Below are positions 44,486 to 53,900 of a DNA stretch of 64,000 nucleotides, piece by piece. The stretch comes from Aeromicrobium sp. Root344 (lineage in GTDB: Bacteria > Actinomycetota > Actinomycetes > Propionibacteriales > Nocardioidaceae): NCBI RefSeq assembly GCF_001425755.1, contig NZ_LMDH01000001.1, positions 65,619 through 129,618 of the forward strand, written 5' to 3'. The position numbers were made by a program, and so were the translations under genes. Each line of letters begins with the position of its first letter. The stretch's first letter is position 1. The notes beneath the pieces were generated by a model that was not told where the DNA came from, did not search any database, and saw nothing but the letters and a program-made list of their open reading frames with translations.

Positions 44486-46016
44486 GCTGCGGCGCGATCG
44501 ACGAGTGGGTGGCCTGAGCGGGATCGGTCTCGGGGAAGTCGGTCCGGTAGTGAGCCCCGCGGGACTCACGACGCGCCAGGGCGCTGGCCACGATCGCGCG
44601 GGCCACGACGAGCAGGTTGGCGTCCTCGGCGGACTTGGCGTCGGTGGCGACCGGCGCCCGCCACTCGGCCAGCGTCGCGAGCGCGCGCTCGAGATCCTCG
44701 CCGTCGCGCGAGAGGCCGGCGGCGTCCCACATGAGCTGCTGCAGGTCGCTGCGGTTGACGTCGTCGCCGTCGGGGTCGTCGGCGAGGTCGACCGCGATCG
44801 CTGCCGGCCAGTCGCCGTCGAAGTCCACGAGCGGCGCCGGGTCGTTGATGCCTTCGATGACCCGGGTGCCGTAGACGGCGCCTTCGAGCAACGAGTTGGA
44901 CGCGAGCCGGTTGGCACCGTGCAGCCCGTTGCAGGCGGCCTCGCCTGCGGCGTAGAGCCCCGGGATCGAGGTGCGGCCCCACTCGTCGGTGCGGATGCCG
45001 CCCATGTAGTAGTGGGCGGCCGGCGTCACCGGGATCGGCACCTCGCCCCAGTCGAAGCCCTGCGCGCGGCAGGCTGCGTCGATGTTGGGGAACCGCTTGG
45101 CGAGGAACTCCGCACCCAGCGCCGTCGCATCGAGGCGTACGGGGATGCCGGGCTGCTTGGCCATCTGGGCGGCGATGCCGCGGGCGACGACGTCACGCGG
45201 TGCCAGCTCGGCATCGGGATGCACGTCCAGCATGAACCGCTTGCCGTCGGCGTCGATCAGGGTGGCACCCTCACCGCGTACGGCTTCGGACACCAGGAAG
45301 TTGCCCGGCGCGTCGAGCGATGTCGGGTGGAACTGGTAGAACTCCAGGTCCGCGGCGACGGCGCCGGCGCGCAACGCCATGCCCAGCCCGTCGGCGGTCG
45401 CGACCTCGGGGTTGGTCGTGTAGCGGAACAGCTGCCCCGCGCCACCCGTCGCCAGGATCACCGCGTCGGCCCGCACCTCCTCGCCGTCGAGGAGGCGCAC
45501 CCCGACCGCGCGCCCGTCGGCGACGATCACGTCGACCACGGTCGTACGCTCGCGCACCGTCACGGCGCTCTCGCGGATGCGGTCGATCAAGGCGTACGCG
45601 ATGCCGGCACCCGTGGCGTCTCCCCCGGCGTGCAGGATGCGCGCGTAGGAATGGGCCGCCTCGAGGCCGTGTGACAGCTGCCCGTCGTGCCGGTCGAACC
45701 GGACGCCACGGGCGATGAGCTCGTCCATCGCAGCGGGGCCCTCGGCGCAGAGGATGCGCACGGTGTCCTCGTCGCTCAAGCCCGCGCCGGCGACGAGCGT
45801 GTCGCCGACATGGGAATCGACGCTGTCACCGAGGCGCGGCGCGCCGGGATCGGTCATCGCGTCGATCACCACCGCGACGCCGCCTTGGGCGTAGCGGGTG
45901 TTGCTCTGTGCCAGGTCGGCCTTGGTGAAGAGCGTGACGTCGTACGCGTCCACGGCTTCGAGGGCGGCGGTCATGCCGGCCACCCCGCTGCCGACGACGA
46001 TGATGCTGTTGCGCAT
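44478..46016 (-). CDS. nadB: L-aspartate oxidase
   Basis: 512 residues. FAD enzyme that oxidises aspartate to iminoaspartate for NadA. N-terminal Val-Val-Gly-Ser-Gly-Val-Ala-Gly-Met FAD loop; Gly-Gly-Val-Ala-Val-Val flavin contact; Phe-His-Pro-Thr near 245 and the substrate-binding Arg of Arg-Gly-Glu-Gly-Ala; Gly-Leu-Tyr-Ala-Ala-Gly-Glu near 350 all match the succinate-dehydrogenase-like family. The C-terminal three-helix domain is shortened relative to some. Lies 9 nt after nadA. Confidence 0.96.
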   Translation of the reverse strand: MRNSIIVVGSGVAGMTAALEAVDAYDVTLFTKADLAQSNTRYAQGGVAVVIDAMTDPGAPRLGDSVDSHVGDTLVAGAGLSDEDTVRILCAEGPAAMDELIARGVRFDRHDGQLSHGLEAAHSYARILHAGGDATGAGIAYALIDRIRESAVTVRERTTVVDVIVADGRAVGVRLLDGEEVRADAVILATGGAGQLFRYTTNPEVATADGLGMALRAGAVAADLEFYQFHPTSLDAPGNFLVSEAVRGEGATLIDADGKRFMLDVHPDAELAPRDVVARGIAAQMAKQPGIPVRLDATALGAEFLAKRFPNIDAACRAQGFDWGEVPIPVTPAAHYYMGGIRTDEWGRTSIPGLYAAGEAACNGLHGANRLASNSLLEGAVYGTRVIEGINDPAPLVDFDGDWPAAIAVDLADDPDGDDVNRSDLQQLMWDAAGLSRDGEDLERALATLAEWRAPVATDAKSAEDANLLVVARAIVASALARRESRGAHYRTDFPETDPAQATHSSIAPQHA

Positions 46017-46025
46017 GGCGGATCC

Positions 46026-47285
46026 TTACTTCGGGAGCGCCGCGAGCATGCGCTCGAGCGCGACCTTGGCGTCGGTGGCGATGTCGTCGGGGACGACGAT
46101 CTCGTTGCGGAGCTCGCCGTCGGCGAGTCCGTCGAGCGTCCAGGCGAGGTAGCCGGGGTGGATGCGGTACATCGTCGAGCACGGGCACACGACCGGGTCG
46201 AGGCAGAAGATCGTGCGGTCCGGGAACTCGGCAGCGAGCCGGTTGACCATGTTGACCTCGGTGCCGATCGCGATGACGTCACCGGGCTCGGACGCGATGA
46301 CGTACTTGCGGATCGCGTCGGTCGAGCCGGCGGCGTCCGCGGCGTCGACCACCGGCATGGGGCTCTCGGGGTGGACGATGACCTTGACGCCGGGGAACTC
46401 GGCGCGCGCCTTGTCGATCTGCGCGACCGTGAAGCGCTTGTGCACCGAGCAGAACCCGTGCCAGAGGATGACCTTGGCGTCGTGGAGCTCCTCGACGGTG
46501 TTGCCGCCGAGCTCCTTGCGCGGGCTCCACATCGGCATCTGCTCGAGCGGGATGCCCATCGCCTTGGCGGTGTTGCGGCCGAGGTGCTGGTCGGGGAAGA
46601 ACAGGACGCGCTGACCTCGTTCGAAGGCCCACTCGAGGACCGTCGCGGCGTTGGACGACGTGCAGACGATGCCGCCGTGGCGGCCGCAGAACGCCTTGAG
46701 CGCAGCCGACGAGTTCATGTAGGTCACCGGGATGACCGGCTGCCTGCCGTCGGCGTCGGACTCGGTGCCGTAGACCGCCATGAGATCCTCCCAGCAGGCC
46801 TCGACCGAGTCCTCGTCGGCCATGTCGGCCATCGAGCAGCCGGCGGCGAGGTTGGGCAGGATCACGTGCTGCTCGGGACGCGCCAGGATGTCGGCGGTCT
46901 CGGCCATGAAGTGCACGCCGCAGAACACGATCGTGTCGGCGTCGGGCTTGGTCAGCGCCGCGTTGGCGAGCTGGAACGAGTCACCGACGAAGTCGGCGTA
47001 CTGGATGACCTCGTCGCGCTGGTAGAAGTGGCCGAGGATCACGAGCCGGCTGCCGAGCTTGTCCTTGGCGGCGCGGATGCGGGCGTGCAGCTCGTCGTCG
47101 GTCATGCGCTGGTACTCCACGGGCAGCTGCCCGGGGCGTACGACGGGTTCGGGGATCACGTCGTTCTCGGAAGCGCCGGGACCGTAGCCGGGGAACGTGT
47201 CGAACTCCCACGGACCCTTGGCCAGCTCGACATCGCAGCTGGTGTCGGGTGCCGCGACGATCAGGTCGTTGATGGAGGTGGTCAT
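46026..47285 (-). CDS. nadA: Quinolinate synthase
   Basis: 419 residues, the long actinobacterial form. Condenses iminoaspartate with dihydroxyacetone phosphate. Three [4Fe-4S] ligands are expected: C150 (Ala-Gly-Cys-Ser-Met-Ala), C279 (His-Gly-Phe-Cys-Ser-Val-His) and C367 or C369 (Val-Cys-Pro-Cys-Ser-Thr-Met). Gly-His-Phe-Tyr-Gln at 85-89 and Pro-Asp-Gln-His-Leu-Gly-Arg-Asn match the substrate pocket. The N-terminal ~50 residues are extra. Its ATG overlaps the nrtR stop by 4 nt, so it is second in the operon. Confidence 0.97.
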   Translation of the reverse strand: MTTSINDLIVAAPDTSCDVELAKGPWEFDTFPGYGPGASENDVIPEPVVRPGQLPVEYQRMTDDELHARIRAAKDKLGSRLVILGHFYQRDEVIQYADFVGDSFQLANAALTKPDADTIVFCGVHFMAETADILARPEQHVILPNLAAGCSMADMADEDSVEACWEDLMAVYGTESDADGRQPVIPVTYMNSSAALKAFCGRHGGIVCTSSNAATVLEWAFERGQRVLFFPDQHLGRNTAKAMGIPLEQMPMWSPRKELGGNTVEELHDAKVILWHGFCSVHKRFTVAQIDKARAEFPGVKVIVHPESPMPVVDAADAAGSTDAIRKYVIASEPGDVIAIGTEVNMVNRLAAEFPDRTIFCLDPVVCPCSTMYRIHPGYLAWTLDGLADGELRNEIVVPDDIATDAKVALERMLAALPK

Positions 47286-47974
47286 CTGCGCTCCTCAGGG
47301 GCGTGTGACGGGGGTCCTGCCTGGAAGCGGAACAGGGCCGGTGGTCGGTGGCTCGTGCCCTGCAGGCAGGTGCCTGTGGGGACGAGGGTCTTGCTGGCCA
47401 GCGCCTGGCGGCGGAAGTTGGCCGGGTCGAGATGCGTGCGCAGGACGGCTTCGTGCACCGCCCGCAGCTCGGCGAGGGTGAACTCGACGGGCAGGAACGC
47501 GTGCGCGATCGGGGTGTAGGTGATCTTGGCGCGCAGCCGGGCGAGGGCGTAGTCGACGATCTCGGTGTGGTCGAACGCCAGCGGGGGCAGCTCGTCGGCG
47601 ACGAACCACTCGACGTTCTCGCCGTCGACCGCGCGGGCGACCTCGTCGGGCTGCACGAGCGCCCAGTAGACGATCGAGACGACCCGGTCGTCGGGTGAGC
47701 GGTCGAGGCTGCCGAAGGCGTAGAGCTGCTCGAGGTAGTTGGGGGTGAGCCCGGTCGTACGTTCGAGGGTGTGGCGGGCGCTGGCCGCGAGGTCCTCGTC
47801 GGCCTCGAGGGGGCCGCCAGGCAGGGCCCACTGGCCCTCGTAGGGCTCACGGATGCGGCGCACGAGAGGCAGCCACAGCGTCATGAGGCCGCTCTCGGGG
47901 TGCGGGCGGAGCGCGAAGATCACGGTCGAGACCGCGAGGGAGACCCGCTGGTCGATCGCCGAGTGCATCGTCAC
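47282..47974 (-). CDS. nrtR: NrtR-type regulator of NAD synthesis (Nudix plus winged helix)
   Basis: 230 residues. N-terminal Nudix fold with a degenerate Nudix box at about 53-76: the Arg-Glu and Glu-Glu pairs needed for catalysis read His-Thr and Arg-Thr, so ADP-ribose would be sensed rather than hydrolysed. The C-terminal ~75 residues form the winged helix (Phe-Thr-Leu-Ala-Glu-Leu-Arg-Ala-Val-His-Glu-Ala, then Asn-Phe-Arg-Arg). GTG start at 47974 with AAGGA 8 nt upstream. First gene of the NAD operon; it presumably binds the inverted repeats at 48000-48068. Confidence 0.92.
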   Translation of the reverse strand: MTMHSAIDQRVSLAVSTVIFALRPHPESGLMTLWLPLVRRIREPYEGQWALPGGPLEADEDLAASARHTLERTTGLTPNYLEQLYAFGSLDRSPDDRVVSIVYWALVQPDEVARAVDGENVEWFVADELPPLAFDHTEIVDYALARLRAKITYTPIAHAFLPVEFTLAELRAVHEAVLRTHLDPANFRRQALASKTLVPTGTCLQGTSHRPPALFRFQAGPPSHAPEERR

Positions 47975-47999
47975 GTCGTGGGTCCTTCCGCTCTCAGTC

Positions 48000-48068
48000 G
48001 TACTTAAGGTTGAGTTGACTCTAAGGTCACTGTAGTGGGCACCTTAAAGTCATGTCAACCCTAAGTAC
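48000..48068. promoter_or_regulatory. Double inverted-repeat operator upstream of nrtR and the ATP-dependent ligase
   Basis: Outer arms GTACTTAAGGTTGA (48000-48013) and TCAACCCTAAGTAC (48055-48068) match at 13 of 14. Inner arms ACTCTAAGGT (48018-48027) and ACCTTAAAGT (48041-48050) match at 9 of 10. The four TTAAGGT-like half-sites are spaced 17 bp within each pair, symmetric about 48034. Almost certainly the NrtR binding region. Confidence 0.7.
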
Positions 48069-48105
48069 GTCTTGTGGTGTCGGTGGTGGCGTCGATGATG
48101 GGTGC

Positions 48106-49614
48106 ATGCTGCTTGCCGACGTCGTCGCCACGTCCACGGCTGTCGCCGCCACGCGATCACGGAACGCGAAGGCCACCGCGATCGCCGACTTGTTGGGCCG
48201 GGTCGCCGACGAGGGGGCAGACGTCATCCCGGTCGTCACGTCCTACCTCTCAGGCGTGCTGCGTCAGCGCCGCACAGGGCTGGGCTGGCGATCGTTGCAG
48301 GACCTGCCCGAGCCGGCGGACACCGCCACTCTCGACGTGGCCGAGGTCGACGCCGAGTTCGAGCGCATCGCGGCACTGGCCGGCGCCGGCTCGCAGGTCG
48401 CTCGCACCGAGGCGACCCGCAGCCTGTTCGCCCGCGCCACCGCCGACGAGCAGCGATGGTTGCGCGGCATCGTCACCGGCGAGGTCCGCCAGGGCGCACT
48501 CGACTCGTTGGTCCAGGAAGGGCTCGCCATCGCGGGTGGCATACCTGTCGCCGCGGTCCGCCGGGCCGCCATGATGGCGGGGTCGACCGTCGACGTCGCG
48601 GTCGCCGCCCTGATCGAAGGGGTCGGCGCTCTTGCGTTGTTCACGCTCCAGGTCGGCCGACCCGTGCTGCCGATGCTGGCCTCGACCGCCCCCACGGTCG
48701 AGGCGGCCATGGCCAAGGCCGGCGGCGGCGAGGTGGCGATCGACACCAAGCTCGACGGCATCCGCGTCCAGGTGCATCGCCAAGGCGACGACGTCCTCGT
48801 GGTCACCCGGTCGCTCGACGACGTGACCGACCGCCACCCTGACCTGGTCGCTCTCGCTCGTACGCTCCCCTGTCGCGACATCGTGCTCGACGGCGAAGTG
48901 CTCGCGCTCGGCCCGGACGGCCGGCCCCGCCCGTTCCAGGAGACCGCGTCCCGCACGACGGCTGCTGGCAAGGTCGTGCTGACCCCGGCCTTCTTCGACG
49001 TGCTCCACCTCGACGGTCGTGACCTCGTCGACGCTCCGACCGCCGACCGCCTCGCTGCGCTCGAGTCCGTGGTCCCCGAGGCCTACCGCGTGCGGCGCAT
49101 CGTCACCGCGGACCCGGCCGAGGCGGAGGCCTTCGCCGCTGAGGTGCTGGCGTCCGGGCACGAAGGGGTCGTGGTCAAGAGCCTGACGGCGACCTATGCC
49201 GCCGGCCGGCGTGGCGCCAACTGGGTCAAGGTCAAGCCCGTGCACACGCTCGACCTCGTCGTGCTCGCGGTCGAACGCGGATCCGGCCGGCGCAGTGGCT
49301 GGCTGTCCAACATCCACCTCGGTGCCCGCGACGGCGACACTTACGTGATGCTCGGCAAGACGTTCAAGGGCATGACCGATGAGATCCTCGCCTGGCAGAC
49401 CGAGCGGTTCCGTGAGCTGCAGAACGACGACGACGGCTACGTCGTCACGGTCCGCCCCGAGCAGGTCGTCGAGATCGCGTTCGACGGCGTCCAGCGGTCG
49501 ACTCGCTACCCGGGTGGTGTGGCGCTGCGGTTCGCCCGCGTGATCCGCTACCGCGATGACAAGCCGGCGGCCGAGGCCGACACCATCGAGACCGTGCGGG
49601 CGTTCTTGAGCTAA
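48106..49614 (+). CDS. ATP-dependent DNA ligase
   Basis: 502 residues. An N-terminal DNA-binding helical domain is followed by the adenylation core: Lys215 in Asp-Thr-Lys-Leu-Asp-Gly-Ile-Arg, Glu of Leu-Asp-Gly-Glu-Val, Glu-Gly-Val-Val-Val-Lys, and Trp-Val-Lys-Val-Lys-Pro (motif V), then an OB fold. It is of the LigB/LigC group, a second ligase beside NAD-dependent LigA, probably for repair. Start taken at the ATG 48106, which a GATGAT hexamer precedes by 6 nt; an earlier ATG at 48052 lies inside the inverted-repeat operator. Shares its upstream region with nrtR. Confidence 0.9.
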   Translation: MLLADVVATSTAVAATRSRNAKATAIADLLGRVADEGADVIPVVTSYLSGVLRQRRTGLGWRSLQDLPEPADTATLDVAEVDAEFERIAALAGAGSQVARTEATRSLFARATADEQRWLRGIVTGEVRQGALDSLVQEGLAIAGGIPVAAVRRAAMMAGSTVDVAVAALIEGVGALALFTLQVGRPVLPMLASTAPTVEAAMAKAGGGEVAIDTKLDGIRVQVHRQGDDVLVVTRSLDDVTDRHPDLVALARTLPCRDIVLDGEVLALGPDGRPRPFQETASRTTAAGKVVLTPAFFDVLHLDGRDLVDAPTADRLAALESVVPEAYRVRRIVTADPAEAEAFAAEVLASGHEGVVVKSLTATYAAGRRGANWVKVKPVHTLDLVVLAVERGSGRRSGWLSNIHLGARDGDTYVMLGKTFKGMTDEILAWQTERFRELQNDDDGYVVTVRPEQVVEIAFDGVQRSTRYPGGVALRFARVIRYRDDKPAAEADTIETVRAFLS

Positions 49615-49680
49615 ATCTCGAGCGCTACCAGCACCTGCGGCTCGCACCGTGGTGCCATACACGAAGGCCGACGATCAGCC

Positions 49681-50844
49681 TTAGGAATCGACCCTCGATG
49701 AGGGCTCTTCAAGGTGATCGAGCAGTGATCGCCACGTCGCCACTAGTTGGATAGTGTCGCGAACGGAAGTTACCCCTCGTCGCGCTGGTCGGAGGGACTT
49801 ACGAAGCGGCACGGAGAATGTCTCTGCGGGCTTCATTGCGGTTAGGAGCCCCTCCATCGACTGTTCGACGGAGCTCAAATCGCCGAACCCACTAATTACG
49901 GTCCGTAGGCCCTCCGCAAGCGGGCCGTCCTCGTTGGTCTCCCCGATCTCGATTGAGACCTGTTTTATGCCCGACAGAGCTTCATCCAGTCGCTTGGCCG
50001 CGGCGAACATCCGCTTTCCGTCGCGCTCGAGATCCAGAGCCGGCTGCTTGAACGCCAACGCGAGCCGCGTGGTCCACGTTTGCAACTGCTTGGGAGACGG
50101 ATCGTCAGGCAGGTCGCCCACTTCACCTGGCACGCTGCCCAACGCTGTGATCGTTGGATTCAAGTGGTTTGCTGCATCGCCCATCTCGTCAATGGCTCTC
50201 TGCATCTCAATCATGTGCTCGGCGAGACCGGCCCGATCATCGTCGTCATCGTCCGCATTGGGCGAGGCTTCGCTCCCAGCCCGCCGCCGCGAAGTCAGCG
50301 AAGCATCGTTCTCCGATGCCTCACCCAGGGCAGTCTCAGCCCGGAGCAGAGCCTCAATCAACTTCTCGGCCAGCTTGGACATTTGCGTCAGCCAGGTCGA
50401 GGAATCGTAACCATCCAGCAGAGCATCTTCGATGCATTCATACTGGCGTTCCTCTGCGATTGCAGCGACGTCGTCCGTGCTATCGGGCCCGAAGAGCGGA
50501 GATTGGAAGACAAGTACAGGCAGTAGCAACTCGGTCACGCCTAGAACTTGAGCCTTGGTATGAAAAGTAAGGAATTCCTCGCGACAAGCAGGACGTTCAA
50601 GATAGGTCGCCGTCAGCAACGGGACGAACACCGTGGCGCCCTGCACGCTCTCTTCTAGCCTGTCCCGCCAGTTTTCGCCCCAGCCAATCGCATCCCGGTC
50701 CACAAAGACGTCCAATGCCCGACCTGACTTCGCCTTCACGAGCGCCTTCAATTTGCTCACGAACGGATCCACGAACCCAAACTCTTCGTCATCACTTCTG
50801 GCGTAACTCAGGAAAAGCTGGATGGGCGTTGGGTCGATCGGCAT
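49681..50844 (-). CDS. TIR-domain protein with helical C-terminal region
   Basis: 387 residues from the ATG at 50844 (AGGAGG 3-4 nt upstream). TIR domain at about 8-150: Leu-Phe-Leu-Ser-Tyr-Ala-Arg-Ser-Asp-Asp opens it, Val-Phe-Val-Asp-Arg-Asp is the BB-loop region, and Cys87-Arg-Glu-Glu90-Phe fits the C-x-x-E site of NAD-cleaving bacterial TIRs. A long helical, acidic region follows (an Asp-rich run near 217-222). Hand counts give 60% and 47% GC for two 60-nt lines here, clearly below its neighbours, suggesting transfer. No partner gene is adjacent. NADase or anti-phage signalling is possible but unproven. Confidence 0.75.
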   Translation of the reverse strand: MPIDPTPIQLFLSYARSDDEEFGFVDPFVSKLKALVKAKSGRALDVFVDRDAIGWGENWRDRLEESVQGATVFVPLLTATYLERPACREEFLTFHTKAQVLGVTELLLPVLVFQSPLFGPDSTDDVAAIAEERQYECIEDALLDGYDSSTWLTQMSKLAEKLIEALLRAETALGEASENDASLTSRRRAGSEASPNADDDDDDRAGLAEHMIEMQRAIDEMGDAANHLNPTITALGSVPGEVGDLPDDPSPKQLQTWTTRLALAFKQPALDLERDGKRMFAAAKRLDEALSGIKQVSIEIGETNEDGPLAEGLRTVISGFGDLSSVEQSMEGLLTAMKPAETFSVPLRKSLRPARRGVTSVRDTIQLVATWRSLLDHLEEPSSRVDS

Positions 50845-50866
50845 GGTCCTCCTGGGGCTAGCTGCT

Positions 50867-50948
50867 GTTGAAAGTATGGCGCGGGGGTGTGACAAATCAT
50901 CCGATGGCAGTTGGTCGACGATTCATCCTGAAAGAACTGACTTTCAAC
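50867..50948. repeat. Inverted repeat at the TIR / dnaE2 junction
   Basis: GTTGAAAGT (50867-50875) and ACTTTCAAC (50940-50948) are perfect 9-bp inverted copies flanking 64 bp between the TIR start and the end of dnaE2. The right copy contains the dnaE2 stop codon. A possible TIR-gene -10 (TACTTT, minus strand) at 50871-50876 overlaps the left copy. Confidence 0.4.
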
Positions 50949-53900
50949 GGAAGTTGCGGCCCTGGTGCTTGGCCGGGATCGCGGCGGCCGCCTCTGGATA
51001 GACGGTCTCGATGCGCTCGAGCTTGTCGGCAACGAGGTTGGTGACGCCGTCGAAGCGCTCCAGCTTGCCGCGGATGATCATGCCTGCGGAGTTGCGGGCT
51101 ACCCGCCGATGGCGCTGCCACAGCGCCATCGAGCAGACCACGTTGAGCATCCCGGTCTCGTCCTCGATGTTGAGGAACGTGACCCCCTCAGCCGTCGCGG
51201 GGCGCTGCCGGTGGGTGATCAGGCCGGCAACCTTGACCCGCCGCCCCGACTCGGCGTCGGCCAGCCCGGCGACGGAGTAGATGCCTTCGGACGTCAGCAA
51301 CGGGCGGAGGAACTCGGCGGGATGCTTCTCCGGCGAGATGCGGGTCGCCCACAGGTCGGCCATGGTCTCCTCGACCTCGGACATGCCCGGCAGCATCGGC
51401 GGCGGCGACTGCACCGAGGTGCCCTCGAGCTGGTCGGGGTTCTCGACGTAGCCGGCGTTCCACAGCGCCTGCCGGCGCGACAGGCCGAACCCGTCGAACG
51501 CCCCCGCGGTGGCCAGCGACTCCATCTGGGCGACGGTCAGCCCGGCTCGCCGCGAGACATCGGCCATGTCCTTGAACGGCTGCCGGTCGCGCTCGGCCAC
51601 GATGCGACGAGCGACGTCGAGGCCGAGCCCCTGCACCTCGTCGAGCCCCAGGCGTACGGCGAAGCCTCCGTCACGACGGTGCGCCGGCGTCGGGTCGGCC
51701 GTGCCGCGGACGAACTTCGGGACGGGCGGCTGCTCACGCTCAAGACAGCTGTCGAGGCCGGTCGCCTCGCCACTGTCCAGAACCTCGAGGTCAGCCTGCG
51801 CCTGCGAGTGCATGATGTCGGGCCGCAGGATCGTGACGCCGTGGTGACGGGCGTCGGTCACGAGTGACTGCGGTGAGTAGAAGCCCATCGGCTGGTTGCG
51901 TAGCAGCGCCGCGAGGAACGCCGCGGGATAGTGCAGCTTGAGCCACGAGCTGGCGTAGACCAGCAGCGCGAAGCTCAACGCGTGGCTCTCGGCGAAGCCG
52001 AAGTTGGCGAACGACTGGATCTTGAGATAGATCGTGTCGGCCTCCTCCCCCGTGATGCCGTGGGCGGCCATGCCCTCGTAGAGCTTGAGCCGCAGCGACT
52101 CGATGCGCTCGATGCCGCGTTTGGAGCCCATCGCCCGACGCAGCAGGTCGGCCTCGTCGCCGGTGCACCCGCCGAGCTTGATCGCCATCTGCATCAGCTG
52201 CTCCTGGAACAGCGGGACGCCGAGCGTACGTTGGAGCACCTCCTTGAGCGCCGGATGCGCGTACGTAACCGGCTCCCGCCCTGTGGCCCGCCGGATGTAG
52301 GGGTGCACCGCGCCACCCTGGATCGGGCCGGGGCGGATCAGGGCGATCTCGATCGCGAGGTCGTAGTAGGACCGGGGCTGCAGGCGCGGCAGCGTGCCGA
52401 TCTGGGCACGGCTCTCGACCTGGAACACCCCGATCGAGTCGGCCCGGCACAGCATGTCGTAGACCGCGGCCTCCTCCTTGGGCATCGTGGCGAGGTCCCA
52501 CTCCTCACCCAGGTGCTCCGCGACGATCCGCATCGTGTGGTCGAGCGCACCGAGCATGCCGAGGCCCAGCAGGTCGAACTTGACCAGCCCCATCCACTCG
52601 CACGCGTCCTTGTCCCACTGCAGCACCGTGCGGTTGTCCATGCGGCCCCGCTCGATCGGGCAGACCTCGCCGATGGGTCGCTCGGTGAGGATCATGCCGC
52701 CCGAATGGATGCCCAGGTGTCGCGGACCGCCGAGCAGCTGCTGCGCCAGCGACACGACCTGTGGGGGTACGTCGGTGGTGTCCTCGGCCGAGATCGCGCT
52801 CCACGCATCGATCTGCTTGGACCATGCGTCCTGCTGACCCGGCGAGTAGCCGAGCGCCTTGGCCGCATCGCGTACGGCCGAACGTGGCCGATAGCTGATG
52901 ACGTTGGCGACCTGGGCGGCGTTGTGCCGGCCGTAGGTCTCGTAGACCCACTGGATGATCTCCTCGCGCCGGTCGGAGTCGAAGTCGACGTCGATGTCGG
53001 GCTCCTCCTCGCGTGTCGTGGCGAGGAACCGCTCGAACGGCAGGTTGTAGAAGATCGAGTCGACCGCCGTGATGCCCAGGGCGTAACAGAGCGCGGAGTT
53101 GGCCGAGGAGCCCCGGCCCTGACACAGGATCTTGCGGCGCCGGGCCTCCATGACGATGTCGCGGACGATCAGGAAGTAGCCCGGGAAGTCCTTCTCCTCG
53201 ATGACCTGGAGCTCGCGGTCGATGCGCCTGCGCGCCTCGTCGGGGTTGTGGGCATAGCGGTCGCGGATGCCCTGGTCGGCGAGCTCACGCAGATAGCTCA
53301 TGGCGGTGTGCCCCTCAGGGATGCCACGGTGGGGCAGCCTGGGCGTCGCGGCGCGCAGGTCGAAGGCGAGCTCGTCGGCGATCGCGACCGTACGCTCGAC
53401 AGCGCCCGGGTGACGACGGAACAACCGATGCATCTCGGCACCTGACCGCAGGTGCGCCGCTCCTGTGGCCGGCAGCCAGCCGTCCATGTCGGTGAGGCTG
53501 CGACGCGCCCGCACCGCCGCCATCGCGGCCGCGAGCTGACGGGCGCCGGGCCGGGCGAAGTGCACGTTGTTGGTCGCGACCGTCGGCAGGCCGTGCATCG
53601 CGGCGAGCTCGGCCAGCGCGTCGTTGGTGGTGCTGTCGGCGGGGAAGCCGTGGTCGATCAGCTCGACGACGACGTTGTCGAGGCCGAACAGGGCGGTGAG
53701 CCGGTCGAGGGCGGTCGCCGCCTCGTCGAGCCCGCCGGTCGCGAGCCCCTGGCGCAGGTGACCTTTGCGGCAGCCGGTGAGGATCAGCCAGTGGTCGCGG
53801 CCCCTCTCGGCGAGCTCCTCGAGGTCATAGACGGGCCGCCCCTTCTCGTCACCGCGGAAGTGCGCGTCGGTCATGGCGGCAGCGAGCCGGTGATAGCCCT

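Noticed and set aside
48052..48105. Earlier ATG for the ATP-dependent ligase
   Set aside because: It lies within the inverted-repeat operator and adds 18 Gly/Cys-rich residues; the ATG at 48106 fits ligase N-termini.
49615..49680. Terminator between the ATP-dependent ligase and the TIR gene
   Set aside because: The only palindrome (GCACC-GT-GGTGC) has a 2-nt loop; no convincing hairpin is present.
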